A stretch of 64,000 nucleotides of DNA from Actinospineispora spinosispora DSM 44797 (GTDB lineage: Bacteria; Actinomycetota; Actinomycetes; Mycobacteriales; Pseudonocardiaceae), in assembly GCF_000429025.1 (NCBI RefSeq), contig NZ_AUBB01000034.1:22195-86194 (forward strand), read 5' to 3'. This document shows, in pieces, positions 1 to 6,462 of the stretch. The translations under genes and the position numbers were made by a program. Under the pieces are notes generated by a model, which was given only the letters and a program-made list of their open reading frames with translations, made no database searches and had not been told where the DNA came from. The first letter of the stretch is position 1, and every line of letters begins with the position of its first letter.

Positions 1-1
1 C

Positions 2-67
2 GAGATGGAGGTCCGGTCGCTGACCGGCGCCGGCTCGGAGAAGTCGGACACCCCCGTCCAGCACTGA
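2..67 (+). CDS. C-terminal end of an unidentified gene (partial)
   Basis: An open frame enters from the left edge and ends at TGA 65-67. Only about 21 residues are visible, ending in SDTPVQH, so no function can be given. The stop lies 8 bp before a CGTGAGTG-type palindrome, the usual position of that element relative to genes in this window, which supports the frame being real. Confidence 0.45.
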   Translation, partial: EMEVRSLTGAGSEKSDTPVQH

Positions 68-74
68 TCACCAA

Positions 75-120
75 GCCGTGAGTGCCGCGGCCGCCCCCGG
101 GCGACCGCGGCACTCACGGC
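75..120. repeat. CGTGAGTG-family intergenic palindrome, GC-rich core
   Basis: Inverted repeat with 16-bp arms (GCCGTGAGTGCCGCGG and its complement) around a GC-rich loop. The outer arms are those of the family found at about a dozen sites in this window. It sits between the stop of the first partial gene and the rhodanese gene. The following GGCTGTTTTACG resembles the linker seen in the compound elements at 2627 and 45781. Likely role is transcription termination or an mRNA 3' end structure; no T-tract follows. Confidence 0.85.
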
Positions 121-144
121 TGTTTTACGGGGGTGGCTGGCAGG

Positions 145-489
145 ATGGTGTTCGTGACTTCTTCTCAGGTGCCGACGGTGGGGATCGACGGGCTGCCGGA
201 CGGCGCCCGCCCGATCGATGTGCGCGAGCCCGACGAATGGGCCGCCGGTCGCGCGCCCAGTGCGATTCACCTGCCGATGGGTGAGATCACCGGCCGGCTC
301 TCCGAGCTGCCCGACGACGAGGACCCGCTGTACGTGATCTGCCGCTCCGGCGGTCGCTCGGCGCGGGTGACGCAGTTCCTGGTCGCGCAGGGCTACCCGG
401 CGGTCAACGTCGACGGCGGCATGCAGGCCTGGGCCCGCGCCGGTCGCCCGATGGTCGCCGACGGCCCGGCCGACCCGCAGGTCATCTAA
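145..489 (+). CDS. Rhodanese-like domain protein (single domain, 114 aa)
   Basis: A cytoplasmic single-domain rhodanese. The active-site loop CRSGGR carries the sulfur-accepting cysteine, preceded by the family's DVREPDEW motif and followed by the typical VDGGMQAW segment. Such proteins move sulfane sulfur to acceptors such as thiols or cyanide; the physiological substrate cannot be told from sequence. I chose the ATG at 145 because the open frame further upstream runs into the palindrome at 75-120; GTG 148 or GTG 154 are alternatives. No signal peptide is visible. It is transcribed alone, and a strong hairpin follows the stop. Confidence 0.88.
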   Translation: MVFVTSSQVPTVGIDGLPDGARPIDVREPDEWAAGRAPSAIHLPMGEITGRLSELPDDEDPLYVICRSGGRSARVTQFLVAQGYPAVNVDGGMQAWARAGRPMVADGPADPQVI

Positions 490-654
490 GTGCCCTGGGA
501 ACGAGGTCGTCTCACCCGGCTCCGGCGCCCAGGTAGGCGCCCCGCTGCGTTGAAAAGGCGGCCCGATACAACAGCGGTATCGGGCCGCCTTTTCGCCTTG
601 CGCTGCACCTACCTGGACACCGGATCCGGGCAAGGAACCCCGTTCCCAGGGCAC
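490..654. repeat. 165-bp long imperfect palindrome
   Basis: The two halves (490-569 and 577-654) are reverse complements at roughly 80% identity over about 78 bp. The outer 14 bp (GTGCCCTGGGAACG) and the inner 18 bp match perfectly. The segment fills the whole gap between the rhodanese stop (487-489) and the GTG start of the next gene (657). It could form a cruciform or one long RNA hairpin, and is MITE-like in shape but has no obvious target duplication. Confidence 0.85.
552..594. terminator. Strong hairpin, probable terminator of the rhodanese gene
   Basis: Perfect 18-bp stem (GAAAAGGCGGCCCGATAC) with a 7-nt loop; the distal arm ends in CCTTTTC, a short T-run. It is the innermost part of the 165-bp palindrome. 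Its symmetry means it could act on either strand. Confidence 0.7.
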
Positions 655-656
655 TC

Positions 657-1574
657 GTGAACTGCCCCAGGTGTGGTCGCGCCCAGCCGCCGGAGGCGAC
701 CGGGCCGTTCTGCGCGCACTGCGGGCAGTTCCTGGTGCCGAGCAACTGGGTGGCGGTACCCCCGCCGAGGGCGCCCGGCGAAGAGACCCCGCCCCGGGAG
801 AAACGAGCCCGCTACACCGGGCCGCCGCGCTACCGGGAGGTCCCGCGCTGGGGCTTCCCCGCCATGCCGTGGACGAGCAGCGCGCCGTCCGACGAACCCA
901 CCTCCGCCGAGGCCGCCGCGGGCTACGCGGCGTTGCTGGTGCCGATGTTGCGCGGACTCGCGGTGCTCGCCGGGCTGTCCGGCGCCGCCGAGATCTGGCG
1001 GTACGTGCTGCTGCTGCGCAGCCGATCCGGCGCGCTCGGCGCCGGCGAGGTCGCCGCGTCGGACTCGCTGGTCACAGCCGCGTCCTGGGTGTGCACGCTG
1101 ATGTTCGTCGCGGTCGGCGTCTACCTGCTGATGTGGCTGCCGAAGGTCACCGAGGCGGCCGCCGAGCACAGCGGGGTTCGCCCGCCGAGGAGCCGCCGCG
1201 CGGTCGTCCTCGGCTGGCTCATCCCGGGTCTGAATCTGAGCGTGCCCGGCTCGGTGTTCGCCGAGGTCGAGCACGCCGCGCTGGGCCGGCCGGCCGGCGC
1301 GCGCCCTCGCCCGTCGAAGCTCGTGCTGATCTGGTGGGGGCTGTGGGCGGCCAACGTACTGCTGGGCGTCGTCGCGCTGCTCTGGAGTTTCCGCACCGGT
1401 GTGCAGGCCAAGGCCGACGGCGTGAGCCTGCACGCGTTGCTCGACATCGTCGCGGCGGCGACCGCCGTGTACACCGCGAAGGTCGTCGAATGGCTCACCG
1501 CGCTGGTGAGCCCACCGAAGCCGATGCCGCTGCCGAGGGTGGTCAGCGTGCGGGAGCACGCGCGCACCAGCTGA
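657..1574 (+). CDS. Zinc-ribbon plus DUF4328-type membrane protein
   Basis: The protein (305 aa) begins with a zinc ribbon (CPRCG near residue 3, CAHCG near residue 19), then a proline-rich linker, then a membrane region with about five hydrophobic segments between residues 85 and 290. The conserved pattern W-L-I-P-G-L-N-L...P matches actinobacterial DUF4328 proteins. Function is unknown. The GTG start lies 2 bp after the 165-bp palindrome, so its mRNA leader would be highly structured. No operon partner is evident. Confidence 0.75.
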   Translation: MNCPRCGRAQPPEATGPFCAHCGQFLVPSNWVAVPPPRAPGEETPPREKRARYTGPPRYREVPRWGFPAMPWTSSAPSDEPTSAEAAAGYAALLVPMLRGLAVLAGLSGAAEIWRYVLLLRSRSGALGAGEVAASDSLVTAASWVCTLMFVAVGVYLLMWLPKVTEAAAEHSGVRPPRSRRAVVLGWLIPGLNLSVPGSVFAEVEHAALGRPAGARPRPSKLVLIWWGLWAANVLLGVVALLWSFRTGVQAKADGVSLHALLDIVAAATAVYTAKVVEWLTALVSPPKPMPLPRVVSVREHARTS

Positions 1575-1617
1575 GCTCGGCGTGTGAGGCGGGGCACGGC
1601 CGTCGCGCCGACGCGAG

Positions 1618-1623
1618 TACCGT
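1618..1623 (+). promoter_or_regulatory. Candidate -10 box for the DUF5926 gene
   Basis: TACCGT lies 9 nt before ATG 1633. This fits an actinobacterial -10 hexamer driving a leaderless or nearly leaderless transcript, and no ribosome binding site is visible before the ATG. Confidence 0.5.
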
Positions 1624-1632
1624 AATGCGGCG

Positions 1633-2622
1633 ATGAGTAAGAAGACGAGGAACCGGGCCCGCGCGACGACGCAGAGCTCGGACGGCCCGAACCCCCGCCA
1701 GCCCTGCCCCTGTGGTTCCGGCAAGCGCTACAAGGCCTGCCACGGATCCGGCGACGACGTCATCGTGCTGCGTCCGTTCGAGGGACTGACCGCGGAGTGC
1801 GACCTGGTCGCGATGCGCGAGTTCGTGCCGTCCGGCATCGCCGAGCTGACGCTGAACGCCGAGGCGAAGAAGCTCGCCGACGGGCGCACAGTGCAGCTGG
1901 CCAGCGTGCTGCCCGGCGCGGCGGCCGCACTGGTCCGGCCGAACGGGACCGTCTGGGTCGGCATGCAGACCCAGACCCGCACCGGTGACATCTCCGGCGA
2001 CATCGGCAGGGCGCTGCGCTGGGGCCTGACCGCCGAGGCGGGCGAGATGCTGCCGGTGTCCGGCGCGACGCTGGGCGAGGGCCCCGTCCGCCTGCAGGAC
2101 CTGGTCGTCGCCGACATGACCCTAGAAGTCACCGTGCACAGCGACTTCTCCTGGTGGCTGCCGGAGGACGACCCCGAGACCGGCGAGGCTGCTCCGGCGC
2201 CGAACGCCGAGGTCGCGGCCGCGCTCGAGCACGCGAACAACGTGATCATGCCGACCGAGGCCGTTCGCGGCGAGGGCATCCGCGGCGCCTACTGGGTCGA
2301 CGCGGGCGACAAGGCGCACCTGCGCTGGGTTCGCCCCGAGCCGGAGGAGCAGCTGCTGGCCGCGCTGGCCCGGCTGTCCGCCGCCGACCAGATCAGCCTC
2401 GGCGAGGGCTCGAAGTACGTGGGCGCGTTCCGTGCGCACGGCCTGCTGGTGCCGGTCTGGGACCTGGACAAGGAGATGCACGTCAAGGAGTGGACCGCTC
2501 CCGCCGAGGCGTTCGCGAAACTCCTGACCACAACCCTGTCCGACCTGGACAAGACCCCCCTGACCGACGCCGAGCGCCGAGCAAGAGACGCAATAGCCGG
2601 CCGCCAGGTAACGCTGCGTTAG
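1633..2622 (+). CDS. DUF5926 family protein with N-terminal SEC-C motif
   Basis: A basic N-terminus leads into a SEC-C zinc-binding motif (CPCGSGKRYKACHG, about residues 26-39), as found at the C-terminus of SecA and in many stand-alone proteins. The remaining ~290 residues form the conserved domain of actinobacterial DUF5926 proteins, of which M. tuberculosis Rv3836 appears to be a member; Rv3836 also lies next to pheA, PGM and serS. The biochemical role is unknown, and the SEC-C motif suggests contact with nucleic acid or protein partners. The stop lies 5 bp before a compound palindrome. Confidence 0.8.
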   Translation: MSKKTRNRARATTQSSDGPNPRQPCPCGSGKRYKACHGSGDDVIVLRPFEGLTAECDLVAMREFVPSGIAELTLNAEAKKLADGRTVQLASVLPGAAAALVRPNGTVWVGMQTQTRTGDISGDIGRALRWGLTAEAGEMLPVSGATLGEGPVRLQDLVVADMTLEVTVHSDFSWWLPEDDPETGEAAPAPNAEVAAALEHANNVIMPTEAVRGEGIRGAYWVDAGDKAHLRWVRPEPEEQLLAALARLSAADQISLGEGSKYVGAFRAHGLLVPVWDLDKEMHVKEWTAPAEAFAKLLTTTLSDLDKTPLTDAERRARDAIAGRQVTLR

Positions 2623-2626
2623 CAAT

Positions 2627-2745
2627 CGTGAGTGGCAAGGGCGTCTACCGCGGAGCGGCGCCGAAGGCGTAGGCGCTCGGAGCACTCACGACAGCTTTTT
2701 CGTCGTGAGTGATCCGGGCGTCTATAGGCGCCCTTGCCACTCACG
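2627..2745. repeat. Compound CGTGAGTG palindrome with 22-nt loop insert
   Basis: Two family palindromes in tandem (2627-2690 and 2704-2745), separated by a linker containing a T-run (CTTTTT). The outermost arms of the pair are also complementary (GTGAGTGGCAAGGGCG with its complement near 2729-2744). The loop of the first unit carries a 22-nt insert (2648-2669, core GCGRAGCGGCGCCGAAGG) that recurs, inverted, in the compound element at 45859-45880. It follows the stop of the DUF5926 gene; the ferritin gene on the other strand ends at 2810. Confidence 0.85.
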
Positions 2746-2809
2746 AGTCGACGGCGAAGCCGAGATGCCTTGGAGTCGGGCACGGGCTAAGCCGGGCACA
2801 GGCAAGGAC

Positions 2810-3340
2810 CTAAATACCAGCGGCAGGCGGCGCCGTCGGATCCGTGCCGCCGGCCCCGTTCAGCTCCCGGGCGACGAAGCTCTCGATGTTGAACAGGTCG
2901 TCGCCAGCACGCTGGACGACCCGCAGCAGCGTCGACATCGAGGACACCTCCTCGACCTGCTCCTTCAGGAACCACTGCATGAACTGCTCGCCCACGTAGT
3001 CGCCCTCGTCGCGCGCGGTCCGAGCGAGTGTGATGACCTGCTCGGTCACCTCCCGCTCCTGGGTCAGCGCCAGCTCGACGACCTCGACGACGGTGCGGAA
3101 CTCGTTGCGCACCTCGCCCACCCCGGGGATGGCCACCGGAAGGTCCTGGTCGAGCAGGTAGCGGACCATGATCATGGCGTGCTGGCGTTCCTCGTTCGCC
3201 TGCGCGTAGAACCGCGCGGCCAGCTGGGGCAGATCTTCACCGTCGAGCCAGACGGCGACCGCCGTGTACTGCTGGGATGCGGTGAACTCGTGCCGGACCT
3301 GGTCGAGCAGCAGCTCGGGAAACTTGGAAGTACTGGCCAT
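2810..3340 (-). CDS. bfrB: Ferritin (BfrB-type)
   Basis: A 176-aa four-helix ferritin that stores iron as a 24-mer shell. Ferroxidase ligands are visible: the glutamate in HEFTASQQY of helix A, the E-x-x-H pair in NEERQH of helix B, a glutamate in the TQEREV region of helix C, and glutamate/glutamine residues of EQFMQWFLKEQ in helix D. No haem-binding methionine is evident, so this is a ferritin rather than a true bacterioferritin. M. tuberculosis bfrB (Rv3841) sits close to the Rv3839 homologue, and a DUF2470 gene with an iron box lies in this window too. TATCCT lies 6 nt before the ATG, suggesting a leaderless mRNA. Confidence 0.93.
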   Translation of the reverse strand: MASTSKFPELLLDQVRHEFTASQQYTAVAVWLDGEDLPQLAARFYAQANEERQHAMIMVRYLLDQDLPVAIPGVGEVRNEFRTVVEVVELALTQEREVTEQVITLARTARDEGDYVGEQFMQWFLKEQVEEVSSMSTLLRVVQRAGDDLFNIESFVARELNGAGGTDPTAPPAAGI

Positions 3341-3346
3341 GCACCG

Positions 3347-3402
3347 AGGATAAGGGCAACCTTTAGTGCGTGCGCGCTTGCTTTACGTGACAAGCATGTC
3401 AC
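3347..3402 (-). promoter_or_regulatory. Ferritin promoter region with iron-box-like sequence and a dyad
   Basis: On the minus strand TATCCT (3352-3347) is 6 nt before the ferritin ATG. It is overlapped by AGGTTGCCCTTATCC (3362-3348), a weak match to the DtxR/IdeR box. Further upstream is a dyad GTGACA-AGCA-TGTCAC (3387-3402) that could bind a dimeric regulator. The -10 assignment is reasonable; the regulators are guesses. Confidence 0.4.
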
Positions 3403-3413
3403 CTGGCACGGTG

Positions 3414-3427
3414 GTTCCACGTGAAAC
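3414..3427. promoter_or_regulatory. Candidate parS (ParB binding site)
   Basis: GTTCCACGTGAAAC fits the widely conserved parS core GTTNCACGTGAAAC, with the single departure from perfect symmetry at the position known to vary. It is intergenic, between the ferritin promoter and the end of arcA. The surrounding gene order corresponds to an oriC-proximal region in mycobacteria, where chromosomal parS sites cluster. I saw no second match in the window. Confidence 0.7.
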
Positions 3428-3430
3428 CGT

Positions 3431-4633
3431 TCACCCGAGCGGGTCGCGCTCCAGGGGGCAGGACATGCAGCGGGGGCCGCCTCGGCCGGAGCCCAGCTCC
3501 GAGCCGGCGATGCGGATGACCTCGATGCCGGCATCCTCGAGCCGCGCGTTGGTCTCGGTGTTGCGTTCGTAGGCGACGACCACCCCGGGCGCGAGTGCGA
3601 GGGTGTTGTTGCCGTCGTCCCACTGTTCGCGTTCGGCGGTCACCGGGTCCAGCCCGGTGTCGATCACTCTCAGCTCGGCGACGCCCATCGCCTCGGCGGC
3701 CGCCGCGCGGAACGGTGCCGGGCCGTCGACCTTGATGCCGTCGCCCGCGGCGCGGACCGTGTAGGCGAGGAGAGTGTCCGCGACGGTGGGGTACATGACC
3801 ATCGCGTCCCGGTCGACCATCGTGCACACCGTGTCCAGGTGCATCGTGGCCCTGCTCTGCGCGATCGGGACGACCAGCACCGCCTCGGCGAGCCCGTCGG
3901 CCAGCGCGGACCGGGCGAGGGACTCGGCGCCGGCGGGAGTGGTCCGTTCGCCGACCCCGATGGCGAGCACACCGGGTGCGAGCAGCAGGACGTCGCCGCC
4001 CTCGACCGGTGCCGAATGCGCTTCGTAGGCACGGGCCGTGCCGACGAACCGGGGGTGGTGGGCGTAGATCAGGTCGGTGAGTGCGGTCTCCCGACGACGC
4101 GCGGGCAGCGCGAGCGAGGTGATCGCCACGCGGTCGCCGAGCCACACCGAGGAGTCCCTGGTGAACAGCAGGTTGGGCAGCGGGTCCACGACGAAGTCGG
4201 TTGGCTCGTGCATCGTGTGGACCAGCGAGGCGTGTGGCGCGCCGTTCGGCAGCTCCGCGAACGTCAGCCCGGCCATGAGCACCTCGGCCAGCTCGGCGTC
4301 GTCGAGTGTGCCGAGGTGCGCACCGAGCGCCGTGGTCAACGGTGGGCCGAGCCGCCGCTCGTCCAGCACGTCCGCGACGGCCCGTTCCCTGGCTTCCGGC
4401 GAGCCGAGGGTCTCCACCAGCAGGTGAGGCAGCAGGAGCACCTCGACGCCGCGTTCGGTCAGCGCCGCCGCGAACGCGTCGTGCTCCTGCTGCGCCCTGG
4501 CCACCCACGGGATGCCGTCGAACAGCAGTTGGTCGTTGTTGCGCGGCGTCAGCCTGGTCAGCTCGGCTCCCGGCCGGTGCAGTAACACGGCCCGCAGCCG
4601 CCCGACCTCACTGTCCACCCGCGCTCTGCCCAT
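3431..4633 (-). CDS. arcA: Arginine deiminase
   Basis: Converts L-arginine to L-citrulline and ammonia (EC 3.5.3.6) in the cytoplasm. The 400-aa length is typical. Visible landmarks are the N-terminal substrate loop, the FTRDSSVW segment, the MHLDTVCTM histidine/aspartate region, and the C-terminal catalytic cysteine in MSCPLERDPLG (Cys392). No carbamate kinase or ornithine transcarbamylase gene is adjacent, so a complete arginine deiminase operon is not present here. I chose ATG 4633 over GTG 4636 because TAGAGT lies exactly 6 nt before it, the leaderless spacing seen elsewhere in this window. Confidence 0.93.
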   Translation of the reverse strand: MGRARVDSEVGRLRAVLLHRPGAELTRLTPRNNDQLLFDGIPWVARAQQEHDAFAAALTERGVEVLLLPHLLVETLGSPEARERAVADVLDERRLGPPLTTALGAHLGTLDDAELAEVLMAGLTFAELPNGAPHASLVHTMHEPTDFVVDPLPNLLFTRDSSVWLGDRVAITSLALPARRRETALTDLIYAHHPRFVGTARAYEAHSAPVEGGDVLLLAPGVLAIGVGERTTPAGAESLARSALADGLAEAVLVVPIAQSRATMHLDTVCTMVDRDAMVMYPTVADTLLAYTVRAAGDGIKVDGPAPFRAAAAEAMGVAELRVIDTGLDPVTAEREQWDDGNNTLALAPGVVVAYERNTETNARLEDAGIEVIRIAGSELGSGRGGPRCMSCPLERDPLG

Positions 4634-4639
4634 CACCGG

Positions 4640-4645
4640 ACTCTA
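4640..4645 (-). promoter_or_regulatory. Candidate -10 box of arcA
   Basis: TAGAGT on the minus strand ends 6 nt before ATG 4633. It lies just downstream of the palindrome that closes the ABC transporter operon, so arcA probably has its own promoter. Confidence 0.5.
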
Positions 4646-4653
4646 GCCCGCAC

Positions 4654-4697
4654 CCGTGAGTGATTTGGGCTGCCCGGGCAGCCCAAATCACTCACGG
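4654..4697. repeat. CGTGAGTG-family palindrome, perfect 44 bp
   Basis: A perfect palindrome with arms CCGTGAGTGATTTGGGCTGC and a GC-rich centre. It begins 2 bp after the stop of the ABC transporter gene (4699-4701, minus strand) and precedes the arcA promoter. The likely role is termination of the ABC operon. Confidence 0.85.
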
Positions 4698-4698
4698 C

Positions 4699-6462
4699 TT
4701 AGCCTGCGGCGGTCTTCACCAGTGCCGCGTAGGAACCGTCGGCCGCGATCAGCTCCTCGTGTGAGCCGTGCTCGATGACCCGGCCCTCCTCCAGCACGAC
4801 GATCCGGTCGGCGGACCGTGCGGTCTCCAGCTGGTGGGTGATCATCACGACGGTGCGGCCGGTGAGTACCGCCGCGAGCGACCGTTCCAGCTCACGGGAG
4901 GCCGACGGGTCGAGCAGCGAGGTCGCCTCGTCCAGCACCAGCGTGTGCGGGTCGGCCAACAGCAACCGGGCCAGCGCGATCTGCTGGGTCACCGCGGGCG
5001 GTACCGGGTCACCGCCGGAGCCGATCTTGGTGTCCAGTCCCTCGGACAGCCCGTCCGCCCACTGACCGGCGCCGACGGCGCGCAGCGCGGACCACAGCCG
5101 CTCGTCCGGCGCGGGGCCGCTGAGCGTCAGGTTGTCCCGCACCGTCCCGCCGAACACGTGCTGCTCCTGGGTGACCAGCACGATCTCCTGACGTCGCCGC
5201 TCCAACGGCAGCGCACCCACCGGCACACCACCGAGGTGCACGGTGCCGTGGTCCGGGTTGTTGATCCCGGCCAGCAACCTGCCGAGCGTCGACTTTCCCG
5301 AACCGGACGGGCCGACCACCGCGATGCGTTCGCCCGGCTCGATGTCCAGGTCGATCCCGCGCAGCACCTCACGGTCGGGCCGGTACCCGAACCGGACGCC
5401 GCGCAGGCGAAGCGCCCGCCCGTCCGGCTCGGCGAGGGAGTCCTCGGCCTGTAGCGGCACCAGCCGGACGCCGAGCACCCTGCGCAGCGCGGCGGCGCCG
5501 ATCTGCAGCTCGTCCATCCAGCTGAGCACCTCGGTCAACGGTTCGGACAGCGCACCCGCGTACAGCACCATCGCCGCGACCGCGCCGATCCCGACCAGTC
5601 CCTGCTGGTACGCCCAGGTACCGAGCACGAGCAGGACCGCGATCGGCGCGAGAGCCGCGCCGTCCAGCGCGACCAGGTAGAACGACCACAGCCGCCCGGT
5701 GCGTTCCTCGCCCGCGGTGACCCGGCGCAGCGCGCCGTGCTGGTGGGCGATCCGACGCTCGGCAAGGCCCAGCGCCTCCACGGTGCGCGCACCGGTCACG
5801 GTCTCGTGCGTGCTGGCGTGCACCTGCGCCCAGTAGCCGAGCGTCCGTTCGTAGGTCGGTACCGCCTTCGGCCGGTACCAGCGCGAGGCCAGCACCAGGA
5901 TCGGCGCCGACACCAGACCGCCCAGCGCCAGCAGCGGTGAGGTGATCACCATTGCCACGACCGTCAGCGCCACCATGACCGACGCCACGAGGATCCGGGG
6001 CGCCGCCATGCGCAGGCCCTCGTCGAGCTTGTCGACATCGGTGGTGGCGCGACCCAGCAGCTCACCGGTGCCCGCCGCCTCCACGACGTCCAGCGGCAGC
6101 CGCATGGAGTGGTGCACGAGACCTTCCCGCGCGTCGGCGAGCAGTCGCTCACCGAACACGGCGGCGACGAACTGGGCGAACCGGTGCAGCACCGTCTCCA
6201 CCAGCAGCACGGCGAGGAACAGCAGCGCGATCAGGTCGATCCGCCAGGTCGGGGCACCCGGGCGCACCGACTCGACCAGCTCGCCGAGCAGTCTGGGACC
6301 GACCAGGCCGGCCACGGCGGCCGCCATGAACAGCACCAGCATGCCGACGAACCCGGCCCGCTGCGTGGTCACGATCTGCCACACCCACGCCCGCATCTCC
6401 CGGCGTCCGGCCAGCGGCAGCGCACCGGCCTTGCGCGCGGGCGTCACCTTCGACCCGGTCAT
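4699..6462 (-). CDS. ABC exporter half-transporter B (degenerate signature motif)
   Basis: A 587-aa ABC exporter half with a six-helix membrane domain (about residues 20-310) and a C-terminal nucleotide-binding domain. Walker A is intact (GPSGSGKST, 384-392), as are Walker B with catalytic glutamate (TLVLDE, 507-512) and the H-loop (His543). The LSGGQ signature is replaced by PPAVT (488-492). The start ATG overlaps the stop of the upstream half-transporter gene by 4 bp (ATGA), so the two are translationally coupled and presumably form a heterodimer. The substrate is unknown; drugs, lipids and peptides are all possible. Confidence 0.9.
   Translation of the reverse strand: MTGSKVTPARKAGALPLAGRREMRAWVWQIVTTQRAGFVGMLVLFMAAAVAGLVGPRLLGELVESVRPGAPTWRIDLIALLFLAVLLVETVLHRFAQFVAAVFGERLLADAREGLVHHSMRLPLDVVEAAGTGELLGRATTDVDKLDEGLRMAAPRILVASVMVALTVVAMVITSPLLALGGLVSAPILVLASRWYRPKAVPTYERTLGYWAQVHASTHETVTGARTVEALGLAERRIAHQHGALRRVTAGEERTGRLWSFYLVALDGAALAPIAVLLVLGTWAYQQGLVGIGAVAAMVLYAGALSEPLTEVLSWMDELQIGAAALRRVLGVRLVPLQAEDSLAEPDGRALRLRGVRFGYRPDREVLRGIDLDIEPGERIAVVGPSGSGKSTLGRLLAGINNPDHGTVHLGGVPVGALPLERRRQEIVLVTQEQHVFGGTVRDNLTLSGPAPDERLWSALRAVGAGQWADGLSEGLDTKIGSGGDPVPPAVTQQIALARLLLADPHTLVLDEATSLLDPSASRELERSLAAVLTGRTVVMITHQLETARSADRIVVLEEGRVIEHGSHEELIAADGSYAALVKTAAG

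Noticed and set aside
3431..4633. A complete arginine deiminase pathway operon
   Set aside because: No arcB, arcC or arcD gene flanks arcA; only the deiminase is present.
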